Assembly: GCA_945905715.1 (NCBI GenBank)
Contig: CAMDPW010000009.1
Coordinates: 1 to 41,714 of the forward strand
Direction: 5' to 3'
DNA length: 41,714 nucleotides
From: Rickettsia typhi
GTDB taxonomy: Bacteria; Pseudomonadota; Alphaproteobacteria; Rickettsiales; JABSSG01
Shown here: in pieces, positions 25,515-33,778 of the stretch
Layout: every line of letters begins with the position of its first letter
Numbering within the stretch: the stretch's first letter is position 1
Position numbers and translations under genes: made by a program
Notes under the pieces: model-generated
Seen by the model: the letters and a program-made list of their open reading frames with translations, nothing else
Databases searched by the model: none
What the model was told of the DNA's origin: nothing

Positions 25515-26018
25515 ATGATGAGTGATTTTGTAATAAAGACTTGCCGAGGCTGTTTGGTGATAATCCTGTTAACTTTAATTTCTTGCAGTACGCAAGGAAG
25601 GGCTCCTATTGTATTAAATAGCGATAACGACACTACTCGTGTTCAAAATGATATATTAAATGCTCCATCTTATCCACAATCATCTGGTGTTTTTAAGCGC
25701 TATAAACTTCATGAAGCTTTATTTACTGACACAATAACCTCCCTTGCTAAGCGTTATAACGTATCCCCACATGATATTATTACTCTCAATAAGATGGATA
25801 AGCCCTATTATTTGGAGTCGGGAGAGATAATTAAAATACCGTTATATGACCACAGCTCTGCTAGTCTGTCTGCTGATGATGATTCTCTCAAAACTCCATC
25901 TAATCAAGTTGATTCTAACATGAATACACTCTCTTCTCCTGTTGTCGAGCCAAATAAAAACACTGTTACAATCTTACCATCATTACCTAATGAACAATTA
26001 CAAGATTATGATTATTAA
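25515..26018 (+). CDS. LysM-domain lipoprotein
   Basis: A 167-aa protein with a lipoprotein signal peptide: hydrophobic VIILLTLI then lipobox LISC, with the lipidated Cys near residue 24. One LysM peptidoglycan-binding domain lies around residues 62-112 (YKLHEALFTDTITSLAKRYN, then DIITLNKMDKP and GEIIKIP). A Ser/Asn-rich tail follows. It resembles the front half of NlpD/LppB lipoproteins but has no M23 (LytM) domain, so it can bind wall but probably not regulate amidases as NlpD does. It starts one base after the NDUFA9-like gene; thrS follows 27 bases downstream. Either ATG 25515 or ATG 25518 could be used. Confidence 0.87.
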   Translation: MMSDFVIKTCRGCLVIILLTLISCSTQGRAPIVLNSDNDTTRVQNDILNAPSYPQSSGVFKRYKLHEALFTDTITSLAKRYNVSPHDIITLNKMDKPYYLESGEIIKIPLYDHSSASLSADDDSLKTPSNQVDSNMNTLSSPVVEPNKNTVTILPSLPNEQLQDYDY

Positions 26019-26045
26019 ATGCACATCTAGACTTATAGAGCATTT

Positions 26046-27947
26046 ATGATTAAGATTACCTTTCCTGATGGTCATACGCGTTCTTACACACAAAATATTT
26101 CTGGGCTCGATCTAGCAAAAGATATTAGCTCAAGTCTTGCCAAAATGGCACTGGCAATAGAAATAGATGGTAAGCCCGAAGATCTTTCTACGGACATTGA
26201 TCGAGATGCTAAAGTTCGTATTATCACACCTAAAGATAACGAAGGATTGGAAATTATTCGCCACGATGCTGCCCATATTTTAGCGCAAGCAATTAAAAAT
26301 TTATTTCCTACAGCGCAAATAACCATTGGTCCTGTTATAGAAAATGGTTTTTATTACGATATATTACCTGAGAAAAATCTCTCAGAAGATGATTTGACAA
26401 GATTAGAAGTAGAAATGCAAAAAATTAGTGCGCAGGATATAAAATTTGAGCGAGAAATTTGGGATCGCCAAGAAGCAATCAAGTTTTTTAAATCAATTGG
26501 CGAAGAGTTTAAAGCAGAAATTATTACTTCTATACCAGGAGAAGAACCGATAAGCCTATATCGTCAGGGAAGTTTTATTGATTTGTGTCGCGGTCCACAC
26601 GCGCCTTCTACCAAGCATACAAAATACTTTAAGCTTATGAAATTGGCTGGAGCATATTGGCGCGGAAATAGCAATAATATAATGTTGCAACGAATTTACG
26701 GTACCGCATGGGCTACTAAAGAAGGACTAGAAGGATATTTAACAATGCTCTCAGAAGCAGAAAAACGTGACCATAGAAAAATTGGTCGTGAACTTGATTT
26801 ATTTCATATTCAAGAGGAAGCTCCTGGCATGGTTTTTTGGCATGACAAAGGCTGGACCATATTTCGCTTGCTTGAAAACTTTATTCGTGGACACATCAAG
26901 CAGCATAACTACATTGAAGTTAAGACCCCTGTTTTAATTGATAAGTCTTTATGGGATACTTCTGGTCATTGGGAGAAATTTCGTGAAGATATGTTTACTT
27001 CAGAGTCTGAAGAAAAAATCATGGCTTTAAAGCCAATGAGCTGTCCTTGTCACATAGAAATTTTTAAATTAGGTACCAAGAGTTATCGTGATTTACCAAT
27101 AAGAATGGCTGAGTTTGGTAGTTGTTATCGTAATGAATCTTCTGGGTCTTTGCATGGCTTGTTGCGAGTACGAGGCTTTACTCAAGATGATGGTCATATT
27201 TTTTGTACTGAAGACCAGATTACCGATGAAACCATAGCTTTTTGTAAATTATTAAGAGATGTTTATTGTAAACTTGGATTTAATGAGTTTGTGGTAAAAT
27301 TTTCTGATCGTCCATCAGTACGCGCAGGATCTGATGAAGCATGGGATAAAGCAGAAAAATCTTTACGGACTGCAGTAGAGATAGCAAGAATTACTTGCAT
27401 TGAAAATAAAGGTGAAGGTGCATTTTATGGTCCAAAATTAGAATTTGTTCTTAAGGACGCGATAGGTAGAGATTGGCAATGCGGAACTCTCCAAGTTGAT
27501 TACGTTTTGCCACAAAGACTAGGCGCAACTTATATTGGTAAAGATGGCAATAAACACACACCAGCGATGCTACATAGAGCGATTCTTGGTACTTTCGAGA
27601 GATTTATTGGCATTTTGATTGAGCAGTATGAAGGGAAATTTCCACTTTGGCTAGCCCCTTGTCAATTATCGATAGTAACTATTACCTCATATGCAGATGA
27701 CTATGCTAAACAGGTCAAAATACAAATGGATCAAGCTGGTTATAGAACAGTACTTGACATGTCTAACGAAAAAATTGATTATAAAATTAGGCATCATTCA
27801 ATGCAGAAGGTGCCATATATTGCAGTTGTAGGTAAGAAAGAAGTGGAAGAAAACACTATTTCAATTAGGCGATTAGGTTTTAATGATCAGAATACCATGA
27901 CCGTGTTGCAGCTTATACAACAACTAAATGTTGAAAATAAATATTAA
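26046..27947 (+). CDS. thrS: threonyl-tRNA synthetase
   Basis: ThrRS charges tRNA-Thr and edits mischarged serine. Domains in order are TGS (about 1-60), the editing/SAD domain with [10 protein letters not shown] (about 74-83) and the class II core with [23 protein letters not shown] and the zinc ligands around [10 protein letters not shown]. The C-terminal anticodon-binding domain is near 535-633. The length of 633 aa is full. The ATG at 26046 has a weak ribosome site. The thrS-infC pair is widespread; here the infC ribosome site overlaps the thrS stop, so infC translation is probably coupled to thrS. Confidence 0.97.
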   Translation: MIKITFPDGHTRSYTQNISGLDLAKDISSSLAKMALAIEIDGKPEDLSTDIDRDAKVRIITPKDNEGLEIIRHDAAHILAQAIKNLFPTAQITIGPVIENGFYYDILPEKNLSEDDLTRLEVEMQKISAQDIKFEREIWDRQEAIKFFKSIGEEFKAEIITSIPGEEPISLYRQGSFIDLCRGPHAPSTKHTKYFKLMKLAGAYWRGNSNNIMLQRIYGTAWATKEGLEGYLTMLSEAEKRDHRKIGRELDLFHIQEEAPGMVFWHDKGWTIFRLLENFIRGHIKQHNYIEVKTPVLIDKSLWDTSGHWEKFREDMFTSESEEKIMALKPMSCPCHIEIFKLGTKSYRDLPIRMAEFGSCYRNESSGSLHGLLRVRGFTQDDGHIFCTEDQITDETIAFCKLLRDVYCKLGFNEFVVKFSDRPSVRAGSDEAWDKAEKSLRTAVEIARITCIENKGEGAFYGPKLEFVLKDAIGRDWQCGTLQVDYVLPQRLGATYIGKDGNKHTPAMLHRAILGTFERFIGILIEQYEGKFPLWLAPCQLSIVTITSYADDYAKQVKIQMDQAGYRTVLDMSNEKIDYKIRHHSMQKVPYIAVVGKKEVEENTISIRRLGFNDQNTMTVLQLIQQLNVENKY

Positions 27948-27960
27948 GGAGTTTTTTATA
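27946..27960 (+). promoter_or_regulatory. infC ribosome site with AUA start codon
   Basis: AAGGAG (27946-27951) overlaps the thrS TAA and is followed after exactly six bases by ATA at 27958-27960, in frame with IF3. No ATG or GTG lies at a suitable distance from this site. Rare initiators (AUU in E. coli, AUA or AUC elsewhere) on infC are how IF3 represses its own synthesis. Confidence 0.6.
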
Positions 27961-28482
27961 GTTAGCTTACCTAGAAAGAGTCATTTGCCAAAATCCAACA
28001 GAGAAATTTCAGCAAAACAAGTGCGTTTAATTGATCACAATAGCGAAATGATCGGAGTAGTAGATATCGCAGTTGCCTTAAAAAAAGCAGAAGATGTCTC
28101 TCTGGACTTAGTTGAGATCGCTCCTCAGTCTGATCCACCTGTTTGTAAGATACTTGATTTTGGCAAATATAAATATGAAATTAAGAAAAAATTACAAAAT
28201 ACCAAAAAGAAGCAAAGAGTAGTTGCGATTAAAGAAATCAAGCTACGAATCACAATAGGCAAACATGACTTGCAAGTAAAATTAAAGCAAATCAGGAACT
28301 TTATTGTTGAAGGCGACAAAGTTAAGGTCTCATTAAAATTTCGTGGTCGAGAAGTTACTCATAATGAATTAGGTATGACATTGTTGCAGAGCGTACAAAG
28401 CGAAGTTTCTGACATTTCAAAAGCAGAACTTGGCCCGAGGATTGAAGGCATGCAAGTAATTATGATACTTGTGGCAAAATAA
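27958..28482 (+). CDS. infC: translation initiation factor IF-3
   Basis: IF3 binds the 30S subunit, prevents 50S joining and rejects non-canonical start codons. The N-domain begins NREISAKQVRLIDHNSEMIG, then SLDLVEIAPQSDPPVCKILDFGKYKYE (listed in two halves by the family signature PPVCKILDFGKY). The C-domain has KEIKLRITIGKHDLQVKLKQ and VSLKFRGREVTHNELG. I place the start at ATA 27958 (174 aa), because it has a perfectly spaced AAGGAG. Alternatives are ATG 27928, inside thrS and without a ribosome site, and TTG 27985. The frame is intact and the length is normal. Confidence 0.93.
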   Translation: MVSLPRKSHLPKSNREISAKQVRLIDHNSEMIGVVDIAVALKKAEDVSLDLVEIAPQSDPPVCKILDFGKYKYEIKKKLQNTKKKQRVVAIKEIKLRITIGKHDLQVKLKQIRNFIVEGDKVKVSLKFRGREVTHNELGMTLLQSVQSEVSDISKAELGPRIEGMQVIMILVAK

Positions 28483-28501
28483 CAACATTAGATTAATATT
28501 T

Positions 28502-28524
28502 GTTTAATGAGATAAACATTAAAC
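28502..28524. repeat. perfect inverted repeat between infC and the porin promoter
   Basis: GTTTAATG and CATTAAAC are exact reverse complements separated by seven bases. The right arm ends directly against the proposed -35 element of the downstream gene. It could be an operator or a weak terminator of thrS-infC; only three T residues follow it. Confidence 0.5.
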
Positions 28525-28553
28525 TTTACGCCTAACATGCATTTTGTTATACT
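28525..28553 (+). promoter_or_regulatory. sigma-70-type promoter of the OmpW-like gene
   Basis: TTTACG (28525-28530), an exact 17-base spacer, then TATACT (28548-28553), a 5/6 match to the -10 consensus. Transcription would start near 28560, giving a leader of about 48 bases before the ATG at 28609. Confidence 0.6.
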
Positions 28554-28559
28554 CAACCT

Positions 28560-28576
28560 AACCAATTTTTTTGGTT
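28560..28576 (+). other. leader hairpin of the OmpW-like mRNA
   Basis: AACCAA-TTTTT-TTGGTT forms a 6-bp stem with a 5-base loop at the predicted 5' end of the transcript (a U-G and a C-G pair can extend it). A 5'-terminal hairpin of this kind often stabilises abundant outer-membrane protein mRNAs; that role is inferred here. Confidence 0.4.
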
Positions 28577-28608
28577 GGAGTATTTAATTTATTTTAGTGA
28601 GAAAAATT

Positions 28609-29265
28609 ATGTCAATCGTTAAAAAAGTAAGTATCGCCTTGGTTGTTGCTGGCTTAGTTAGTTCAACAGCTTTAGCCGATGCATCGCATCATCACGGTAG
28701 CACTGCTACTGCTACTGCTACTGCTACTGCTGCTGCAAATGAAGGTAAAGTTGTGTTCAAAGCGCGCGTTGGTGTTTTAAATGTAACAGATAAAAGCAAA
28801 GACAGAACAACAAATGGCGAAGTAAAGTTTAAGAACGGCTTTATTGGCGAAGTAGCTGCTGGTTATTTCTTTACTGATAATATCGCAGCAGAAGGATCTA
28901 TTGGTTTTGGTAGAACTAAACTAAAAGATGTAGATTCTAGCATCAAAAATAAAGCAATAAATATTATTCCGATTACTGCATTGATTCAGTATCACTTTAT
29001 TCCAGAAGCTGTTGTGAGTCCTTATGTTGGCTTAGGCTATTCTTACCAAATTCTTAATGGCGGTCCAAGTGGAGTGAAGATTAAGAATGGCGGTGGTGTT
29101 GTAGGTCAAGCTGGTGTGGATATCCCATTTAATGATACTATGGGTTTCAATATCGATGCTAAATACACTTATAAAGCACCTCATGATTATACAGTTGATG
29201 GCGATAAATATAAAGTAAAACTTTCAACAGTAGCAATTACTGCTGGCGTGACTTTTCCGTTCTAA
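28609..29265 (+). CDS. OmpW-like outer-membrane beta-barrel protein
   Basis: A secreted 218-aa protein: signal peptide to about residue 24 (hydrophobic core IALVVAGLVSS, cleavage after TALA), then DASHHHGS, a low-complexity Thr-Ala stretch, and an eight-strand-type barrel. The barrel shows FKARVGVLNVTD, GFIGEVAAGYFFTDNIAAE, ALIQYHFIP, SPYVGLGYSYQI and a C-terminal ITAGVTFPF ending in Phe as outer-membrane proteins do. The pattern fits OmpW/surface-antigen barrels. I chose ATG 28609, which gives a proper signal peptide; the GTG at 28597 is the alternative. A strong promoter and a strong terminator bracket it, so it is a single-gene unit and probably abundantly expressed. Confidence 0.85.
   Translation: MSIVKKVSIALVVAGLVSSTALADASHHHGSTATATATATAAANEGKVVFKARVGVLNVTDKSKDRTTNGEVKFKNGFIGEVAAGYFFTDNIAAEGSIGFGRTKLKDVDSSIKNKAINIIPITALIQYHFIPEAVVSPYVGLGYSYQILNGGPSGVKIKNGGGVVGQAGVDIPFNDTMGFNIDAKYTYKAPHDYTVDGDKYKVKLSTVAITAGVTFPF
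28702..28731 (+). repeat. hexanucleotide tandem repeat (ACTGCT x5) inside the OmpW-like gene
   Basis: Five perfect copies of ACTGCT encode Thr-Ala five times, residues 32-41 of the precursor, between the His-rich start of the mature protein and the barrel. Copy-number change keeps the frame, so it would vary linker length rather than switch the gene off. Confidence 0.9.
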
Positions 29266-29285
29266 TTAGTTTGAAGAACGATATT

Positions 29286-29314
29286 AAGGAGGGCCTTGCT
29301 TGCCCTCCTTTTTT
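29286..29314 (+). terminator. rho-independent terminator of the OmpW-like gene
   Basis: AAGGAGGGC (29286-29294) pairs perfectly with GCCCTCCTT (29302-29310) around a 7-base loop, and the right arm runs into a six-T tract. It lies 21 bases after the stop codon and is by far the GC-richest hairpin noticed in the window. Confidence 0.93.
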
Positions 29315-29400
29315 ATTGCCTATGATTTAATAGGTTACAATTATAATATCTGTTTTAGATATATAAGATATACTTTGCGCCTTTTAGATGTAGTTAATAT

Positions 29401-30645
29401 ATGAATCTCAAAATACAAAATTTACGAATAATGCCATGGATTATGTGGTGTCTGGCTACTTTATTTTTTGCTTATCAGTTTATTTTAAGATTATCCCCAG
29501 GACTGATGATGAATGATATTATGACAAAATTCAATGTTGACGCTACTGATTATGGTTATTTTGCTTCAATGTACTATTATGGTTACGCTATCATGCAAAT
29601 TCCGATTGCATTATTGCTTGATAAATGCGGCCCTAGAAGTATTATTTCTATTTGCGCTTTTGTGTGTGCAATTGCGACTCTAACCTTTGTTTATGCTGGT
29701 CAGTGGTACATTGCTGTTTTAGGAAGATTTCTTATAGGCGCAGCTTCTGCCGTAGGGTTCCTGGGTGTATCTAAGGTTATATCGATGTGGTTCGATAGTA
29801 AAGATTATGGAAAAATGGTAGCTATAACTTTTAGCGTGGGCTTAATGGGGGCTGTATTTGGCGGTAAACCAGTGAGCACGTTACTTGATTTGTTCGGCTG
29901 GAGTGAAGTACTGTTCTATGTTGCTTTGGTTAGCGTGCTTTTAGGTATATTAATTTTAATTTTTATTCGCAATCCAGTACAATATATCGTTAAAGATAAT
30001 GATAAAATCATAAACAAGCTAAAAATAGTGTGCACCGATTATCGCATTATAATTATAGCTTTAGCTAATCTATTATTAGTAGGGCCATTAGAAGGATTTG
30101 CTGATGTTTGGGGCGTATCTTACTTAATGAAAGCTTATGAGATATCAAGACAAGATGCGGCGAGTCTGACCTCTTTTATTTTTATCGGCATGATTTTTGG
30201 TGGACCAATCTTAACATTCATTGCCCAAAAGTATAATGCATATTATAGCATTGCTTTTTTGTGTGGCTTGCTCATGTCTATATGTTTTGTATTAGTCATC
30301 TTCTATAAGCAATATTTTGGCTTTTATACAATCATGATCACGATGTTTATAGTTGGAATATGTTGCTGTTATCAAGTTTTAGTATTTACTATTGGTGCAT
30401 TAATAATGCCAGTTTCTCTCACCGGTGTAACAATTGCTTTTTTGAATTGTATCAATATGTTAGGAGGTTCTTTTTTTCACACAGTCATTGGCAGAACTTT
30501 AGATTTTATGTGGCTAGGACAAGAAGAGAATGACGTGAGAGTGTATGACCTTAATTCATACTCTATAGCTATCAGTATTATTCCATTATTCTGTCTTGTC
30601 GGCGGGTTGATGTTTTTATTTATTAGACGTAAATCTAGTTCATAA
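29401..30645 (+). CDS. MFS transporter
   Basis: A 414-aa major facilitator with about twelve membrane helices. Between helices 2 and 3 is the MFS loop LLLDKCGPRS, a variant of the GxxxDRxGRR signature, and FILRLSPGLM opens helix 1. Tyr-rich helix 2 (YFASMYYYGYAIMQIP) is typical of the intracellular-bacterial MFS carriers abundant in Rickettsiales. The substrate cannot be read from the sequence. The gene stands alone after the porin terminator and overlaps the convergent GS-like gene by 11 bases. Confidence 0.9.
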   Translation: MNLKIQNLRIMPWIMWCLATLFFAYQFILRLSPGLMMNDIMTKFNVDATDYGYFASMYYYGYAIMQIPIALLLDKCGPRSIISICAFVCAIATLTFVYAGQWYIAVLGRFLIGAASAVGFLGVSKVISMWFDSKDYGKMVAITFSVGLMGAVFGGKPVSTLLDLFGWSEVLFYVALVSVLLGILILIFIRNPVQYIVKDNDKIINKLKIVCTDYRIIIIALANLLLVGPLEGFADVWGVSYLMKAYEISRQDAASLTSFIFIGMIFGGPILTFIAQKYNAYYSIAFLCGLLMSICFVLVIFYKQYFGFYTIMITMFIVGICCCYQVLVFTIGALIMPVSLTGVTIAFLNCINMLGGSFFHTVIGRTLDFMWLGQEENDVRVYDLNSYSIAISIIPLFCLVGGLMFLFIRRKSSS

Positions 30646-31459
30646 ATGACAGCAGAATCTTCTTTGAGATTAAATGACTATAAGATATTCCTAGGCTGCT
30701 TGGTAAAGATTCAAGCTTATATTGCGGAAGGTAGGCATTACCATATATCTTTTTGGCCGGTTGTAATGCATTTTGTATCCCATATAAACAGCCCGCAAAA
30801 ATGACAGCGCATACTGCAAATTGATTAGTTGCAGCTGAAGCAACGCGGTGTTCAATTCTTCTTGAGCCACTGTCTTGACCAGGTATACGAATAGATACAG
30901 TGCGATTATTATTACCCCATGAAATATTTGAAGGCGTATCAATTGATGCTTGGTAGCGTGCATAGTCTTTTTCAGTTGGTGCAAAAAAATACATTGCTTC
31001 AGGTAATGTATCTAGTAATCCGGCGATACAGTTAAGTAAGAGAGAGGTTTCTTCTTCATTAGAGAGTTTATCAAATAAATTCTTACGTTCTCTATCAACA
31101 AAATTTAAATGCAGGTGCAGTGCGCTACCAGGCTGATCAATAAATGGTTTAGCGGCCAAGGTTGAGCTGGGTATTTTTAATATTGATCGCTTTATTTTTG
31201 CTAAATCACTGAGTGTTTTAAAAATTTGCATAGAAGGTGTTAATTGTACTTCGTACTGATTATCACCAGTTTCTTTTGTTAAAGTATAATGTATTTTTTT
31301 ATTAGATAAATCTTTTTCAAGCAGTGCAATATTTTTTTTATTGCTTACATAAAACTCTAATTCTAAGCCAATTACAGGTCTAAAGAAATACTCTTCATTA
31401 AAAACCTGTAAGCATTTCTGAATGCAATTCTTAAATTGTTGATTATTGAATTTTATCAT
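30635..31459 (-). CDS. short glutamine-synthetase-like ligase (catalytic domain only)
   Basis: A 274-aa protein of the glutamine synthetase fold. GLELEFYV (about residues 30-37) and NQYEVQLTPS carry metal/ammonium-site glutamates, and ALHLHLNFVD matches the GS GxxMHxHxS strand. WGNNNRTVSIRIPG and RIEHRVASAATN match the glutamate/ATP-binding NRxxxIRxP and E-x-R segments. GS proper is about 450-470 aa with an N-terminal beta-grasp domain and a longer C-terminus, both missing here. The catalytic residues look retained, so it may be a working gamma-glutamyl ligase with another amine substrate rather than a fragment. Its ATG overlaps the stop of the MHS carrier (ATGA), so the two are one operon. 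Confidence 0.8.
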   Translation of the reverse strand: MIKFNNQQFKNCIQKCLQVFNEEYFFRPVIGLELEFYVSNKKNIALLEKDLSNKKIHYTLTKETGDNQYEVQLTPSMQIFKTLSDLAKIKRSILKIPSSTLAAKPFIDQPGSALHLHLNFVDRERKNLFDKLSNEEETSLLLNCIAGLLDTLPEAMYFFAPTEKDYARYQASIDTPSNISWGNNNRTVSIRIPGQDSGSRRIEHRVASAATNQFAVCAVIFAGCLYGIQNALQPAKKIYGNAYLPQYKLESLPSSLGISYSHLISKKILLSFMN

Positions 31460-32676
31460 TTTTGTACTTTACTACTTAAAGTAAGAGAGGCTATTATTGC
31501 CCAAAATATTAGCAAGGAAGCTATTGCTATGAAAGAACCTGTGCTTTGCCATAACCATAAGCTTGTAGCAGGAATCATACCACCTAATTGAGATCCAATG
31601 GAATAGCTTACAGAAATAGCAGTGTAACGTTGTTTAACGCTAAATAAAGATTGGATCCATGCATGAAATGGTCCAACGAACCAGGCGGTAATAATCGCAA
31701 ATACGGCTTTCATCAGAAAAATGTAATGAGGGTTATTAAGTGTTATAAGTAGTATTAGCGGATATGATACTATTATAGTGGTAATGGCTGCATAATGCAT
31801 AGATCGCCTAAAAGTTATTTTGTCTGCAATGTAACCAAAAATAGGCAATGCAACCATATAAATGAGAGTGGTTTTAAAATTTATATACATCATGTCCGAA
31901 GTAGTAAGAGAGGTAACTATTGGTATGAAGGAAATCATTAACACAGTATGAAAATTATACAAAGCACTAAAAAAACCAGCCACACCAATAGCCTGCAATA
32001 TTGGTTTGTAATTTTTTACAATCGCAGATGTTTTAATTGGCGGCATATCTTTATATGCAATGAATTCAGGCGTTTCGACAAGGTGTTTGCGCATATAAAG
32101 ACCTATTAAGCCGGTAACAAATCCTAAAATATAAGGTAAGCGCCAATATTCCTGGGGCAAGTACGAGATTAGAGTGGTTACACCTGAAGCTGTTAAAATA
32201 CCAAGGACTGTGAAAGCGCAATAAAATCCACTAGATAATCCTCTTGTGTTTTGCTTACTATGTTCCAAAACAAAAATTGCCCCACCGTTGTATTCGCCAG
32301 CAACAAAAAATCCTTGTAAGATTCTACATATCAGCATCAAAATTGGCGCAAGTATGCCAACATCGCTATATGTGGGGAGTAGACCAGTCAATCCTGTAAC
32401 GCAGGCCATACCAGAAATACCTATGATCAGACCTATTTTTCGACCATAGTTATCTCCTATTTTTCCAATAAATAAAGCCCCAAGTGGTCGAATGAGTATG
32501 CCAATTGGCAAAACTATAAATGTTAAAATAATAGCATTAAGTTTTGGCATATCTGGTAGAAAAATTATTACTAACAAGGGAGTCATGAACCCATATAAAG
32601 ACATATCATAATATTCAAGAGCAGTGCCAATCATTGCTGCAAATTTATGGTTGTTCTTTAATTTCTTTAGCATCAT
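31456..32676 (-). CDS. MHS-family MFS transporter (ProP-like)
   Basis: A 406-aa metabolite:H+ symporter of the MHS branch of the MFS. It has GTALEYYDMSLYGFMTPLL at helix 1 (the MHS G-x-x-x-E-x-Y/F-D motif), RPLGALFIGKIGDNYGRK between helices 2 and 3, and FFVAGEYNGGAIFVLEH in helix 4. Relatives take up proline/betaine, shikimate, citrate or dicarboxylates. Rickettsiales carry many ProP-like paralogs of uncertain substrate. Start ATG 32676, or ATG 32673 one codon later. Translationally coupled to the GS-like gene, which suggests that the imported substrate may be amidated or gamma-glutamylated after uptake (inference). Confidence 0.9.
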   Translation of the reverse strand: MMLKKLKNNHKFAAMIGTALEYYDMSLYGFMTPLLVIIFLPDMPKLNAIILTFIVLPIGILIRPLGALFIGKIGDNYGRKIGLIIGISGMACVTGLTGLLPTYSDVGILAPILMLICRILQGFFVAGEYNGGAIFVLEHSKQNTRGLSSGFYCAFTVLGILTASGVTTLISYLPQEYWRLPYILGFVTGLIGLYMRKHLVETPEFIAYKDMPPIKTSAIVKNYKPILQAIGVAGFFSALYNFHTVLMISFIPIVTSLTTSDMMYINFKTTLIYMVALPIFGYIADKITFRRSMHYAAITTIIVSYPLILLITLNNPHYIFLMKAVFAIITAWFVGPFHAWIQSLFSVKQRYTAISVSYSIGSQLGGMIPATSLWLWQSTGSFIAIASLLIFWAIIASLTLSSKVQK

Positions 32677-33023
32677 TTATTTTGAGTATTATTTGAATCT
32701 ACTATACAATAACAATGACAATAATTACATTATAAAGAACGCCTTACAAATGATGGTAAGTTATTAAACTATAAATCATCATCTCAACAAAAATTAAAGG
32801 TCTGGAAATTTTCAAATACGTTTGAGGTTATTTTTGAATAACCTAATACTAACGCATTTATTCTCAAGAAAAGGCCAAGCCGTATAACCTTTGGATTGGA
32901 ATTTCAATTAACAATGATTATATTAAGATGTTATTATGATGAATACAGTATATTATGTTTGTTAGTGATTTACTCATTACAAGGATGTATCGGTTAAAAA
33001 AACTAAAATGTAACATTTTAAAA
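32677..33023. other. intergenic stretch, no gene recognised
   Basis: About 350 bases of AT-rich sequence upstream of the MHS carrier. Only short frames are present. It probably holds the carrier's promoter, which I could not place, and left-flanking debris of the IS remnant that follows. Confidence 0.3.
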
Positions 33024-33260
33024 ATGACTTTTGCTGAGTTTACAGAGTATTTCATAGAAATAGAAGACCGTTGATGTTAAAAAAATGCTCTGGGATCACT
33101 TCTAAAAAGACTTGTCAATATAGAGGCTTTTAATAGCTGTTTGACAAATTTTATTAAAACCGTACCACGAACAGCTTCTTAGCAATTAGGAAGAGATGGG
33201 TCAAATTCGCAATTGCAACTTTTGCTCTTTGATTCTATCTACGTATTGATTAAGGGTTAA
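33024..33260 (+). pseudogene. remnant of an ISAs1-type transposase
   Basis: One frame with in-frame stops reads MTFAEFTEYFIEIEDR, then after a gap GSLLKRLVNIEAFNSCLTNF IKTV and finally RDGSNSQLQ. The first part resembles the F-x-x-x-F-x-x-I-x-D-x-R opening of ISAs1-type transposases, and the second the R-x-x-x-x-x-x-x-E-A-F-x-x-C-F-x-x-F segment before the catalytic DGK. Stops at 33072, 33078 and about 33177 and a large internal deletion show that it is dead. The identification is from motif memory and remains tentative. Confidence 0.4.
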
Positions 33261-33316
33261 GTATTTTGATATTTTTTTTGGAAGAGAGTATAGCTTATCT
33301 TGTAAAATTCATTTTC

Positions 33317-33778
33317 TTAAGAGCTTACCCAGCTTCCATCATCAATTTGTGTCCAGTAAGCTAGTGTGTAGCCATTTTCTTTATATGTAGCGTGTCTATT
33401 TTGAGCTTGAGTTACAGTTTCATCGCCTTTACTACCGTAGAACATGTCTAAGCAACGTTTAAATTCATTGATATTTTCTGGTATTATCCCCGATAAAATA
33501 ATAATGACATCAGAATGATTAATGTTATGAGAAGATGTAGTAAGTAAAATAGGTTGCAGTTCTGGAAACGGCTCTTTAATAGAACTGTGTGGTAAAAAAG
33601 ATTTGCTGGCAAAAGTCCATATCACTTCATTTAATGCTGTCATTTCTGAATCGCTATTGCATATAACCAAACTTTTAAGGCCAGATTGATATATTTTTTC
33701 TAATAGCTTCGGTAGAGCCTTAGTCACAGGCTGTTTAGATAAATGATAAAAACTTATCTCACACTGATTATTTTTCAT
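33317..33778 (-). CDS. holC: DNA polymerase III chi subunit
   Basis: HolC (chi) links the clamp loader to SSB. The 153-aa protein opens with ISFYHLSKQPVTKALPKLLE, then IYQSGLKSLVICNSDSEMTALN, WTFASKSFLPHS, PILLTTSS and a C-terminal YKENGYTLAYWTQ, the usual order of chi family blocks. The start overlaps the pepA stop by 11 bases. The pepA-holC pairing is conserved widely in proteobacteria and supports the call. Confidence 0.92.
   Translation of the reverse strand: MKNNQCEISFYHLSKQPVTKALPKLLEKIYQSGLKSLVICNSDSEMTALNEVIWTFASKSFLPHSSIKEPFPELQPILLTTSSHNINHSDVIIILSGIIPENINEFKRCLDMFYGSKGDETVTQAQNRHATYKENGYTLAYWTQIDDGSWVSS

Noticed and set aside
28702-28731. Phase-variable on/off repeat in the OmpW-like gene
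   Set aside because: The unit is six bases, so copy-number change does not shift the frame; only length variation is plausible.
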